Both the position numbers and the translations under genes were made by a program. A DNA stretch of 64,000 bases from Saccharopolyspora hordei. GTDB lineage: Bacteria; Actinomycetota; Actinomycetes; Mycobacteriales; Pseudonocardiaceae. The notes beneath the pieces were generated by a model. It was not told the DNA's origin. It did no database searches and saw only the letters and a program-made list of their open reading frames with translations. Shown here in pieces: positions 8,125-16,428 of the stretch. The DNA lies in contig NZ_JACCFJ010000001.1 in assembly GCF_013410345.1 (NCBI RefSeq), positions 5,473,501-5,537,500 of the forward strand, read 5' to 3'. Every line of letters starts with the position of its first letter. Position 1 is the stretch's first letter.

Positions 8125-9570
8125 ATGAGTTCGACCGCCACACCGCGCGTGGGGCACCTGATCGGCGGCGAGACGTCCGCGGCCGACGTGCGCGCCGTGC
8201 ACGACCCGGGCAAGCTCGACGAGGTCGTCGCCGAGGTCGCCGTGGGAACCGCCGACGACGTCGACCGCGCCGTCCGCACCGCGCACGCCGCGTTCGCCGG
8301 CTGGAGCGCCACCCCCGTCGCCGAGCGCGTGCAGAAGGTCTTCCAGGCCGCCGACGTGCTGGCCGCCAGCGCCGAAGAGCTGGCGCCGCAACTGGTCCGC
8401 GAGCACGGCGGCGTCCTCTGGGAAGCCCAGACCGACTTCGGCCTGGGCACCGGGATCCTCCAGCACACCGCCAGCCTCGCCGAGGAGTTCTTCACCCCGG
8501 TCACCTTCGACGACGAGCAGAGCACCATCAGCGTGGAGAAGGTGCCGCGCGGTGTGGCCGCGGCGATCGTGCCGTGGAACATGCCGGTCGTGCTGACCAT
8601 GATGAAGCTGGCTCCGGCGCTGACCACTGGCAACACTCTCGTGCTCAAGCCCTCCCCGTTCGCTCCCGCCGCGCTGACCCTGGCGCTGCAGAAGATGGCC
8701 GAGGTGTTCCCGCCCGGTGTCATCAACGTGGTGCACGGCGAGGGCGACGTGGGCGCCGCGCTGTGCTCACACCCGCTGGTGCGCAAGGTCGGCTTCACCG
8801 GCGGCACCGAGACCGCGCAGAAGGTCATCGGCGCGACCGCGGACACCATCAAGAACGTCACGCTCGAGCTGGGCGGCAACGACCCGGCGATCGTGCTCGA
8901 CGACGCCGACATCGACGCCACGCTCGACCGCATGCTCAAGGGCGTCTACACCCGCACCGGGCAGATCTGCTTCGCGGTCAAGCGAATCTACCTGCCCCGC
9001 TCGATCTACCAGCGCTTCGCCGACGCGATGTGCCAGCGAGTCGACGAATACGCCGTCGGCCACGGCCTCGACCCCGAGTCCAGTTTCGGGCCGCTCAACA
9101 ACGAAGCCCAGTACAAGAAGGTCCTCGACCTGCTGGACAAGACCCGCAACTCCTCGGCCAACCTGGTCGAGCTGGGCCGCAAGGTCGATCCGTCCACGTG
9201 GGACAACGGCTACTACGTGCTTCCGCACGTCGTGCGCGACACCGAGCACACCGCACCGATCTCCTGCCAGGAGCAGTTCGGCCCGGTCGTGCCGCTGATC
9301 GCCTACGATGATGAGCAGCAGGTCGTCGACTGGGCCAACGACTCCGACTACGGCCTCGGCTCGTCGGTGTGGACCAGCAACCCCGACCGCGGCTTCGCGA
9401 TGGCCCGCCGCATCCACGCGGGCAGCACCTTCATCAACACGCACTCCTTCGAATCGCTCGACCCGCGGATGCCCTTCGGCGGCATCAAGCAGAGCGGCAT
9501 CGGCCGCGAGTTCGGCGCTGCGGGCATGACGGCCTACGTCGAGGAACACTCGATCCATCACCTGAAGTAG
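8125..9570 (+). CDS. Aldehyde dehydrogenase (benzaldehyde/salicylaldehyde dehydrogenase-like)
   Basis: 481-residue NAD(P)-dependent ALDH. It shows VPWNMPV near residue 152, the catalytic glutamate in LELGGNDP near 250 and the catalytic cysteine in GQICFA near 284, with EQFGPV and a C-terminal GGIKQSGIGRE. The ATG at 8125 follows AAAGGAG. Thirty-six bases past its stop begins a hairpin, then an aryl-alcohol-type dehydrogenase, a pairing typical of benzyl-alcohol -> aldehyde -> acid conversion. In this cluster it probably produces the aromatic acid consumed by the AMP ligase. Confidence 0.85.
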   Translation: MSSTATPRVGHLIGGETSAADVRAVHDPGKLDEVVAEVAVGTADDVDRAVRTAHAAFAGWSATPVAERVQKVFQAADVLAASAEELAPQLVREHGGVLWEAQTDFGLGTGILQHTASLAEEFFTPVTFDDEQSTISVEKVPRGVAAAIVPWNMPVVLTMMKLAPALTTGNTLVLKPSPFAPAALTLALQKMAEVFPPGVINVVHGEGDVGAALCSHPLVRKVGFTGGTETAQKVIGATADTIKNVTLELGGNDPAIVLDDADIDATLDRMLKGVYTRTGQICFAVKRIYLPRSIYQRFADAMCQRVDEYAVGHGLDPESSFGPLNNEAQYKKVLDLLDKTRNSSANLVELGRKVDPSTWDNGYYVLPHVVRDTEHTAPISCQEQFGPVVPLIAYDDEQQVVDWANDSDYGLGSSVWTSNPDRGFAMARRIHAGSTFINTHSFESLDPRMPFGGIKQSGIGREFGAAGMTAYVEEHSIHHLK

Positions 9571-9578
9571 TCCCAGCC

Positions 9579-9614
9579 CGGTGCCGGGGGACGCCCAGCT
9601 CTCCCCCGGCACCG
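9579..9614 (+). terminator. Hairpin between the aldehyde and alcohol dehydrogenase genes
   Basis: CGGTGCCGGGGG pairs with CCCCCGGCACCG around a 12-nt loop. No T-tract follows. It could attenuate or stabilise the ALDH message ahead of the second gene rather than fully terminate it. Confidence 0.5.
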
Positions 9615-9644
9615 TCCCCATCGCGTCGGCACGAGGAACACATC

Positions 9645-10751
9645 ATGACCACGATCACCGCTGCGGTCGCGCGCGAGCACGAAGCACCGCTGAGCATCGA
9701 AGAACTGCAACTGGATTCGCTCCGGGCCAACGAGGTCCGGGTCAAGATGGTCGCGACCGGCATCTGCCACACCGACGCGATCGTCCGCGACGGCGTCTAC
9801 CCCACTCCCCTGCCCGCCGTGCTGGGGCACGAGGGCGCCGGCGTCGTGGAAGAGGTCGGCGAGGCCGTCACCACCGTGCGCCCGGGCGACCACGTGGTGC
9901 TCTCCGCCGCCTACTGCACGCACTGCAACGAGTGCCGCGCCGGGCGGATGGCCTACTGCGAGAACCTCTTCGCCGAGAACTTCGGCGGCCGTCGTCCCGA
10001 CGGCACCACCGCGCTGACCGCGCCCGACGGCTCGGCGGTGTCCTCGCACTTCTTCGGGCAGTCTGCGTTCGGCGCCCGCGCCAACGTCGTGGAGAGCAGC
10101 GTGATCCGCGTCGATCCCGAAGCTCCGCTGGAAAAGCTGGCGCCGCTGGGCTGCGGCATGCAGACCGGTGCCGGTGCGATCCTCAACGAGCTGCGCCCGC
10201 CGGCCGGCTCGTCGGTGGCGGTGTGCGGAGCCGGCGCCGTCGGACTGGCCGCGATCATGGCCGCCCGCGTCGCCGGGTGCACCACCATCGTCGCGGTGGA
10301 CGTGCACGACAACCGCCTGGAGCTGGCCACCGAGCTCGGCGCCACCCACACCATCAACAACCGCAACGGCGACCTGACCGAAATGCTGCTGACGGCCACC
10401 GGCAACAAGGGCCTCAACTACGTCCTGGACACCACCGCCATGCCCGCGGTGCTCGCCTCCGCCGCGAACGCGCTGTCGGTGCGCGGCACGCTCGCGCTGG
10501 TCGGCGCCGCCAAGCCGGGCACAGAGGTGCCGTTTGAGATCGGCGCCTCGCTGGTCAAGGGCTGGACGTTCAAGACCATCGTGCAGGGAAGCTCGGTGCC
10601 CCAGGTGTTCATCCCCAGGCTCGTGGAGCTGTGGGAGCAGGGCCGCTTCCCCTTCGACAAGCTCATCCGCACCTACAAGCTCGACGACATCAACACCGCG
10701 TTCGAGGACTCGGAATCCGGCAACACCGTCAAGCCCGTGGTCATCTACTGA
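9645..10751 (+). CDS. Zinc alcohol dehydrogenase (aryl-alcohol dehydrogenase-like)
   Basis: 368-residue medium-chain dehydrogenase. Catalytic zinc ligands lie in GICHTD near residue 42 and GHEGAGVVE near 65. The structural zinc cysteines form CTHCNECRAGRMAYC, and the coenzyme fold is GAGAVG near residue 195. The insert before the coenzyme domain is typical of benzyl-alcohol/class III-like enzymes. ATG preceded by GAGGAA. It lies downstream of the ALDH gene and runs 11 bp into the convergent RibBA-like gene. Predicted to oxidise an aryl alcohol to its aldehyde. Confidence 0.85.
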   Translation: MTTITAAVAREHEAPLSIEELQLDSLRANEVRVKMVATGICHTDAIVRDGVYPTPLPAVLGHEGAGVVEEVGEAVTTVRPGDHVVLSAAYCTHCNECRAGRMAYCENLFAENFGGRRPDGTTALTAPDGSAVSSHFFGQSAFGARANVVESSVIRVDPEAPLEKLAPLGCGMQTGAGAILNELRPPAGSSVAVCGAGAVGLAAIMAARVAGCTTIVAVDVHDNRLELATELGATHTINNRNGDLTEMLLTATGNKGLNYVLDTTAMPAVLASAANALSVRGTLALVGAAKPGTEVPFEIGASLVKGWTFKTIVQGSSVPQVFIPRLVELWEQGRFPFDKLIRTYKLDDINTAFEDSESGNTVKPVVIY

Positions 10752-11796
10752 CCGCGCCCGATCCGACGGCCGTTCCCGCTCGGGGACGGCCGTCGCGGTG
10801 TTCCGGAATCAGCTGGAACGAGCGGATGTTCAGGTCGGAGAGGATCCCAATGGCCGCGTCCACATCGGACTCGAAGGAGTCGGCGTCCTGCTCGGTGCAG
10901 GTCGAAGGCGGGCTCGCCTGCCTCAGATTCAGCACGACTCCCCGGCCTCGTGCCGCGATGGCCAGTATGGCCGCGTCCGTCTGGCGTCCGCACGGGCACG
11001 CCTGCGGGCCGAGGGCCTCGCGGGCCAGGCAGGGGCGGCGCAGGTGCACCGGCACGTCGACGCCGTCCTCCGGCGTTCCGGCCAGCAACGCGGTGTGGAC
11101 CTCGCCGGACGGCGTGGTGTAGTCGAGGGTGTCGAAGCGGCCGTAGGCGGTGGTCACCGACGAACGCCTGCCGCGCCGGAGTCCGGGAGCGCAGCGTCGG
11201 CGATAGGCCACGAGGTCACCGATCGACAGCAGCGCCAGGCCGTGCTCGGCGGCGAACAGCCCGGCCTCGTCCGGGCCGGAGATGCCCAGCGGGTCCTCGG
11301 CCGACACGAGTTCGCAGAAGGCGCCCGCAGGAGCCGAACCGGCCAGTTCGGCGAGGTCGGAGGTGGCCTGCACAGTGCTGTCGTCCAGCAGAACTCCGCC
11401 CTCGCGTGCCAGCACCGGGACCACGTGTCCGGGACGGGTGAACAGCTCGGGCGTGCTCGACGGGTCCGCCAGGGCGGCGATGGTGGCGGCCCGGTCGGCG
11501 GCGGAGATCCCGGTGCCGTGGCCGTCGAGATCCACCGTCACGCGGTGGATCTCGTCGCTGCCGTACATCGGAGGCAGATCCAGCCGGTCGCACGTCTCGG
11601 CGCGCAGGGCGACGCGGACGAAACCCGACGTGTGCCGGACGGTGAAGGCCAGCAGACTCGTGGTCGCGTGACCGGCCGCGAACGCCAGCACGCCGTGCCC
11701 GTCGCGATCGACGAGCACCACCGGTTCTCCCGCCGCCACCGCGGACAGCGCGGATTCAGCGCGTCCAGTGTCGGTTCCCATGTCGCCCACCGTCAT
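10741..11796 (-). CDS. Degenerate RibBA-like protein (DHBP synthase/GTP cyclohydrolase II homologue)
   Basis: 351 residues; normal RibBA is about 400-430. The N-terminal half keeps the RibB fold signature (FTRPGHVVPVLAREGGVL, AFCELVS, IGDLVAYRR). However, it replaces the acidic DDEDRENEGD loop by a non-acidic stretch and the RAGHTEA catalytic segment by LDDSTVQAT. The C-terminal half retains the three zinc cysteines of cyclohydrolase II (C-x10-C-x-C near residues 264-277) but lacks the following HEGRGIGL catalytic region and is short. The visible losses argue against both normal riboflavin reactions. It sits 22 bp after a flavin reductase gene on the same strand. Start uncertain: ATG 11796 is 2 nt from AGGAGG, and the GTG at 11790 is better spaced. 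Confidence 0.7.
   Translation of the reverse strand: MTVGDMGTDTGRAESALSAVAAGEPVVLVDRDGHGVLAFAAGHATTSLLAFTVRHTSGFVRVALRAETCDRLDLPPMYGSDEIHRVTVDLDGHGTGISAADRAATIAALADPSSTPELFTRPGHVVPVLAREGGVLLDDSTVQATSDLAELAGSAPAGAFCELVSAEDPLGISGPDEAGLFAAEHGLALLSIGDLVAYRRRCAPGLRRGRRSSVTTAYGRFDTLDYTTPSGEVHTALLAGTPEDGVDVPVHLRRPCLAREALGPQACPCGRQTDAAILAIAARGRGVVLNLRQASPPSTCTEQDADSFESDVDAAIGILSDLNIRSFQLIPEHRDGRPRAGTAVGSGAVSR
10765..10794 (+). terminator. Hairpin downstream of the alcohol dehydrogenase
   Basis: GACGGCCGT and ACGGCCGTC form a 9-bp stem. It lies 14 bp past the dehydrogenase stop and inside the 3' end of the convergent RibBA-like gene. Confidence 0.45.
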
Positions 11797-11818
11797 CTCC
11801 TCCTGCTCGCAAGATCTC

Positions 11819-12313
11819 TCAGACCTCCGCCAAGCGGCGGAAGCGGCTGCCGTGGAACACCAACGGCGGGTTGTCAGGTGCGGCGCACAGCGCGTGGATC
11901 TCCAAGAGCGCGATCATGTGGTCGCCAGCAGGGACTTCCTCGTACAGCGAGCAGTCCAGCCAGGCACTGGCGTCGTGCACGAACAGCGCGCCGTCGGAGC
12001 TTGCCTCCCAGTGCAGGTCGGCGAAGCGGTCTCCGCCCTTGCTCGCCAGGCTTCGGCAGGCCGCGTCCTGGCTCTGCGCGAGCACGCTCAGCCCTAGTCG
12101 TGCGCGCGAGCGCAACCGCGGCCAGGTCGTCGAGGTGTTCTGCACGCACACCGAGACCAGCGGCGGTTCGACGGACACGGTGGTGAACGAGCTCGCAGCC
12201 ATCCCGGCCGGGACGCCGTCGATGAGCGCGCACACAGCCGTCACACCCGACGGGTAGCATCCGAAAACGCCGCGCAGGTGCTCTCCACTGCTCACCGGCT
12301 GCAGGTCGATCAT
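11819..12313 (-). CDS. Flavin reductase (FMN-binding split barrel)
   Basis: 164 residues. The family fold is evident from FGCYPSGVTAVCA near residue 17, GMAASSFTTVSVEPPLVSVCV near 40, a central LSVLAQSQ and the C-terminal LLEIHA.C. Such proteins pass reduced FMN/FAD to flavin monooxygenases. The ATG at 12313 follows a purine-rich AAAGGAGCC. The IS insertion ends about 50 bp upstream, so its native promoter may be displaced. The likely partner is the luciferase-like monooxygenase at 15-16 kb on the same strand (inference). Confidence 0.82.
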   Translation of the reverse strand: MIDLQPVSSGEHLRGVFGCYPSGVTAVCALIDGVPAGMAASSFTTVSVEPPLVSVCVQNTSTTWPRLRSRARLGLSVLAQSQDAACRSLASKGGDRFADLHWEASSDGALFVHDASAWLDCSLYEEVPAGDHMIALLEIHALCAAPDNPPLVFHGSRFRRLAEV

Positions 12314-12372
12314 CCCGAGGCTCCTTTCGCTCCGAGAGCGGATTGGCTCGAATACGACGTTAAGAGCGTGTC

Positions 12373-12832
12373 TCACTTGGCTTGTTTGAGCTTCTTGAAG
12401 CAGGTCAGTGCGGCGGCGAGGGCGAGGAAGCCTTTGAAGGCATCGGCGCGGCGTTCGTAGCGGATGGTCAGGCGTCGGTAACCGGCCAGCCAGGCGATGC
12501 TGCGTTCGACGACCCAGCGGTGGCGGCCCAGTTTCTGGCTGGTCTCGATGCCGATGCGAGCCAGGCGGGGCGACAATTCCCCGTCGCTGCAACCAGACTC
12601 GGCGTTCGGCACTGTTGTATGCCTTGTCGCCGTGCAGCTTGCCGGGCTTGCGGCGGCGAGGTCCGCGGCGGGACCGGATCGCGGGGATGGCGTTGACCAA
12701 GGGCTTGACAGCGAACCCGTCCGGGGTGTTGGCCGCGGAAATGCCGGTGGCCAGGGGCAGTCCGCCCCGGTCGGTGAGCACATGCAGCTTCGAGCCCGGC
12801 TTGCCTCGGTCGACCGGATTCGGTCCGGTCAT
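12373..12832 (-). pseudogene. IS5-family transposase, ORF B with internal frameshift (copy 1)
   Basis: The DDE catalytic half begins MTGPNPVDRGKPGSK. At the CCCC run (GGGG on the plus strand, 12567-12570) the reading frame changes from RRGIVAP to RLARIGIETSQKLGRHRW. Related transposases read straight through this point, and removing one C restores them. As written the DDE domain is split in two frames. The identical change is present in copy 2. Confidence 0.75.
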
Positions 12833-13212
12833 AGCGCCCCCCTTTTCGCCCGCACCGCGGCGGCATCCACCACGGCCCGGGACCAGTCGATCAGCCCTTG
12901 ACTGCCCAGCTCGTCGAGCACCCCCCGGTGGATCCGGGCCCACAATCCGGCCTCGGTCCATCGCAGAAACCATCGATGCGCGGTGGGCACTTTCACCCCG
13001 AACGACGGCGGTAACCACCGCCAGGCACACCCGCTGGTGAGCACATACACGATCGCGGTGAACACCTTGCGTGCATCCGCCGGTGCCCGCCCACCACCCT
13101 GCGGGCGCTCTCCAGCCTGTGGAATCAGCGGCTCGACCAGCTCCCAGAGCTCGTCGGGAACCAACCGCTGTGACAACGCATCAACCACAGACGATGATCT
13201 TGCCCTGAACAC
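12829..13212 (-). CDS. IS5-family transposase, ORF A (copy 1)
   Basis: 127 residues, N-terminal part of the transposase (LVPDELWELVEPLIP...GCAWRWLPPSFG...). GTG start within the left end of the element. Its TGA overlaps the ORF B ATG in CTATGACC. The AAAAGGGGGG run just before the stop is a classical site for -1 slippage giving an A-B fusion. Confidence 0.88.
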   Translation of the reverse strand: MFRARSSSVVDALSQRLVPDELWELVEPLIPQAGERPQGGGRAPADARKVFTAIVYVLTSGCAWRWLPPSFGVKVPTAHRWFLRWTEAGLWARIHRGVLDELGSQGLIDWSRAVVDAAAVRAKRGAL

Positions 13213-13376
13213 CGATCAAGATCCAAACGAGACACGCTCTAAGCCCACCGAGCACTTCCCAGATGTTTTCAAAATCGGTCACTCCGATACCGGCGGCGAG
13301 ACATCGCATTTCTCCTCACGCGAGCGCAATTATCCACCGCAACAATCGGTTTCGCGGCGGGAGAAAGCGTATTGCT

Positions 13377-15077
13377 TCAGCGCAGGCGGTATTCGCGCAT
13401 CTTCCGGTACAACGAGGAACGGGAAATGCCCAGCTTCGCCGCGGCCGCCGCCTTGTTGCCATCGCATTCGCGCAGTGCCGCGGCGATGGCGTCGGCCTCC
13501 GCGGCCTGGATGGCCGTCAACCGCGCGCGGGCGGCTTCTTGCGACCAGCGGGGCGGCAGGTCCTTCACCCCAATCACCGGCCGGTTCTGCCGACTCAGCC
13601 ACCTCCGGAACTCCTCGAGTTGGCGGTGGTTGCCAGGCCAGGGGTGACTCTTGGCCTGTTCGACCGCCTCGGCCGACAGGCTCGGCATCCCCGGGCCCTG
13701 GTCGACGACCCTGCGCAGCACGTCGGCCGGCCGCTTGCGCAGCGGCGGCACCTCGAACGGCTCGGAGGTGAACCGGTCCAGCAGCGCCCGGACGGCCGGT
13801 TCCACATCCGCATCCCCGCACGGCGTCCACGTCCCGGCCACCACGAGCCCGCTGCGGTCGCGCGGAATCCGGTCCAGCATGCCGCCGAGGGCACGGCACA
13901 TCAAAGTGCCCAGAGCCTCCAGGTGCGACAGCAGCACCACGTCCTGCTCGCCGTCATCGTCGAGCAACGCCGATCGCGCCATCGCCAGCCACCGCTCCGC
14001 GCCGACCTCGTGCGCGGCCGCGCAGTCCAGCTCCTTCACCGATCCATCGAAAGCTTCACGCACGAGAGCCCGCTTGCCCACACCGACTTCGCCTGTGACC
14101 AGCACCCGGTCACTCCCAGCCGCATTGGTGCGCAGCAGCTCCGGCAGCTCCGACCACACCGGGGTCGTGCCGGAGTCGACCTCGGCAGCCGGCCGCCGCC
14201 CGGTGCGCTGCGGCTCGTCGGACTCGGCGACGATGACCAAGCCCATCACCGAATCGGCGTACCCGATCGTGCGCCACCGCACCTGCCCGGTCACCTGGGA
14301 GTCGTCCAACCGCACATCGGTGCCGTCCCGGCAACCGCTCTCCACCTGGTTCCACAGCGCGCGGTGGTCGATCGGCAGCTGCGCACCCGCCCGGTTGGCG
14401 ATCACCACGTCCTCGTTGACCGCGATGACCGCGTTGCGGTTGCCACGCCGTTCGGCGAGGAAGTGCTGCAGGAGTTCGCGCTCGCGCAGCGTGCTGTCGC
14501 TGTAGAGCTGCTCCTCCACCTCACGAACGAGTTTGAGCAGGGTGGGCCCCATCAGCGGGCTGGCGTGCTCGACGAGGCTGGTCACGCTGAGCACTCCGGC
14601 GACCCGGCGGGTGACCGGATGCCTGATCGGCGCTCCGGCGCAGGTGAACGGATGCAGGGCCTCGCTGAAGTGCTCCTCGCCGTTGATCATGATGGGTTTG
14701 ACGGTCTCCAGCGCCGTGCCGAGACCGTTGGTGCCCATGAACTCCTCGTTCCACCGGGTTCCGACCACGGCGGAGCGACGGTCCAGCAGCGCCTTGAGCC
14801 TGCTGTTCTCCGTCCAGCGCCACAGCATCGTGCCGTCGGGGGCGCTGAGCAGCAGACTCGTGTTCGCGCCGATCAGCACGTCGGCCATCGCGCTGAGCAC
14901 CGGAATCGCGACTCGCGCGATCTTGCAGTCCCGGGTCGCCTCACCGGGCACGATCGTGACGTCATCGGGATTGACCCCGCTCATCTGAGAGCGGCGCCAG
15001 GACTCGACGATTTCCGGGCGGGCGATGCTCGCGCGCTCGCCTCCGCCCTCCAGCCATTCGCGATCCTCGTTGATCAT
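13377..15077 (-). CDS. AcoR/MimR-like GAF-AAA-Fis activator
   Basis: 566 residues. An N-terminal GAF-type sensory region (about 70-190, with GTRWNEEFMGTNGLGTAL and HPFTCAGAPIRHP) is followed by a reduced AAA+ domain with Walker A GEVGVGK near residue 348. A Fis-type C-terminal helix-turn-helix follows (GNKAAAAAKLGISRSSLYRK). The GAFTGA loop needed to contact sigma-54 is not seen, which fits actinomycetes lacking sigma-54. Relatives regulate acetoin or alkane/alcohol oxidation genes. Neighbours are a flavin monooxygenase, an ALDH and butanediol-type dehydrogenases, which it probably activates. No strong ribosome site precedes the ATG. Confidence 0.85.
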   Translation of the reverse strand: MINEDREWLEGGGERASIARPEIVESWRRSQMSGVNPDDVTIVPGEATRDCKIARVAIPVLSAMADVLIGANTSLLLSAPDGTMLWRWTENSRLKALLDRRSAVVGTRWNEEFMGTNGLGTALETVKPIMINGEEHFSEALHPFTCAGAPIRHPVTRRVAGVLSVTSLVEHASPLMGPTLLKLVREVEEQLYSDSTLRERELLQHFLAERRGNRNAVIAVNEDVVIANRAGAQLPIDHRALWNQVESGCRDGTDVRLDDSQVTGQVRWRTIGYADSVMGLVIVAESDEPQRTGRRPAAEVDSGTTPVWSELPELLRTNAAGSDRVLVTGEVGVGKRALVREAFDGSVKELDCAAAHEVGAERWLAMARSALLDDDGEQDVVLLSHLEALGTLMCRALGGMLDRIPRDRSGLVVAGTWTPCGDADVEPAVRALLDRFTSEPFEVPPLRKRPADVLRRVVDQGPGMPSLSAEAVEQAKSHPWPGNHRQLEEFRRWLSRQNRPVIGVKDLPPRWSQEAARARLTAIQAAEADAIAAALRECDGNKAAAAAKLGISRSSLYRKMREYRLR

Positions 15078-15180
15078 GGAACTCGGCCTTCGTCCGGGGC
15101 CAGCTCGTGGGGACGCGGCGACGTCCCCACGGGCTCAGCCTAACTGCCAACCGCCTCGAAACCCACGGTTGAAACGCGGA

Positions 15181-16338
15181 TCAGCTCGCGGCGACCCTCT
15201 CCTTGGCGTGCCGGTCGGTGGCCTCCTGGATGGCCGCACCGGAGCGCTTGTCCAGCTCGTCCCAGCGCGAGATGCCGTAGTCGCGCGCCGCTTCCAGCCG
15301 CCCGGTGGCGCGCTGGAACCGCGGTTTGACGTGGTTGGCGAACAGTTCGTAGCTCTTCATCGTTGCCTCGTGTCGCGCCCATTCGTGGTGGATGAGCAGG
15401 TAAGACCCGAACCCACCGGACTGTTTGACCAGGCGTTCGATCTGCGCGATCGCGTCGTCAACGGTGCCAATGACGCCCAGACCGCTCTCGTTCACCCACT
15501 CCACGCGCTCCTCGAACGTGGTGCCCGCGGCGCGGAAGTGCGGTGCGGCGAGCACGTGCTGGGTGTAGTCGCACCACGCGTCCAGGCCGTAGCGCACGTC
15601 CTCGATGGCCTGCTCGCGCGTCTCGGCGAGGTGCATCGGACCGCACAGCCGCCAGCCGGCGCGGCTGGGGGTGTGACCGAACTGCGGCGCCCGCTCCTCC
15701 ATGACGTCCCAGTGCAGCGCGAGAGCGTCGAAACCTCCCTTGGCGGTGGCGCCCACCGACAGCAGGTCGATGCCGTTCTTCGCGGCGGTCCGCGGCCCCG
15801 TGGGCGAAGCGATCGCGGCGACGGCGACGTCGAAGTCGCTGTAGGGCTCGTACTGGGTGCGCGCGTCGACCAGGTTGTAGCGGTTGGTCTTGGCGTTGAC
15901 GGTCTCGCCGCGCAGCAGCGCCATCAGGACGTCCACGTCCTCCTCGAGCGCGGTGCGCTGCTCCTCCGGCCCGATACCGATCATCGTCGCGTCGGTGGGC
16001 AGCGCACCCGGCCCGAGGCCCAGCATGAATCGGCCGCGCAGCAGCCGGTCGGCGAACAGCGCGCGGTCGGCCACCCACAGCGGATTGTGGTAGGGCAGCG
16101 ACACGACGCCGGTACCGAGCTTGATGTGGCGGGTCTGCGGCGCGGCGTAGGTGATGAACATGAACGGGTCCGGGATCAGTTCGTGCCCGCACGAGTGGTG
16201 TTCGCCGATCCAGGCCTCGTCGAATCCCAGCTTGTCCATGTGCTTGATGACGTCGAGGTCCCGCTCGTACGCCGCGGTCGGGTCCTGCCCGACCGGGCAG
16301 TGGAACGGGGCCATGAACGTTCCGAACTTCAGCGTCAT
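15181..16338 (-). CDS. Luciferase-like (LLM) flavin-dependent monooxygenase
   Basis: 385-residue bacterial-luciferase-family TIM barrel: FGTFMAPFH at the N-terminus, DEAWIGEHH near residue 40, GTGVVSLPYHNP near 75 and RGRFMLGLGPGALPTD near 100. These enzymes need externally reduced FMN, for which the flavin reductase at 11.8 kb is a candidate. The ATG at 16338 is chosen because GGGAG lies 6 nt upstream; an earlier in-frame ATG would bury that site. It could be a type II Baeyer-Villiger enzyme acting on a ketone made by the adjacent dehydrogenases (inference); substrate unknown. Confidence 0.83.
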   Translation of the reverse strand: MTLKFGTFMAPFHCPVGQDPTAAYERDLDVIKHMDKLGFDEAWIGEHHSCGHELIPDPFMFITYAAPQTRHIKLGTGVVSLPYHNPLWVADRALFADRLLRGRFMLGLGPGALPTDATMIGIGPEEQRTALEEDVDVLMALLRGETVNAKTNRYNLVDARTQYEPYSDFDVAVAAIASPTGPRTAAKNGIDLLSVGATAKGGFDALALHWDVMEERAPQFGHTPSRAGWRLCGPMHLAETREQAIEDVRYGLDAWCDYTQHVLAAPHFRAAGTTFEERVEWVNESGLGVIGTVDDAIAQIERLVKQSGGFGSYLLIHHEWARHEATMKSYELFANHVKPRFQRATGRLEAARDYGISRWDELDKRSGAAIQEATDRHAKERVAAS

Positions 16339-16428
16339 GTCAGCTCCCTTGCTGGTCATGCGGGGTTTTGTTGCGATGCGCTTGAGCGCTTGAGATCACT
16401 GTCACACGGGGTCGCGTTGGTCGGGTGT

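Larger units (their letters stand above)
12364..13239 (-). mobile_element. IS5-family insertion sequence, copy 1
   Basis: 876 bp bounded by the inverted repeat GAGCGTGTCTC / GAGACACGCTC, with TAA on both flanks as a 3-bp target duplication. The coding layout (two overlapping frames joined at an A4G6 run) is that of the IS5/IS427 group. Its length and every stretch I compared match copy 2 at 30811-31686, which lies in the opposite orientation. Confidence 0.93.

Noticed and set aside
11819..13030. Apparent 403-residue fusion of transposase and flavin reductase
   Set aside because: The frame simply runs from IS ORF B through the IS end into the reductase. The reductase has its own ATG at 12313 and the join crosses the IS inverted repeat.
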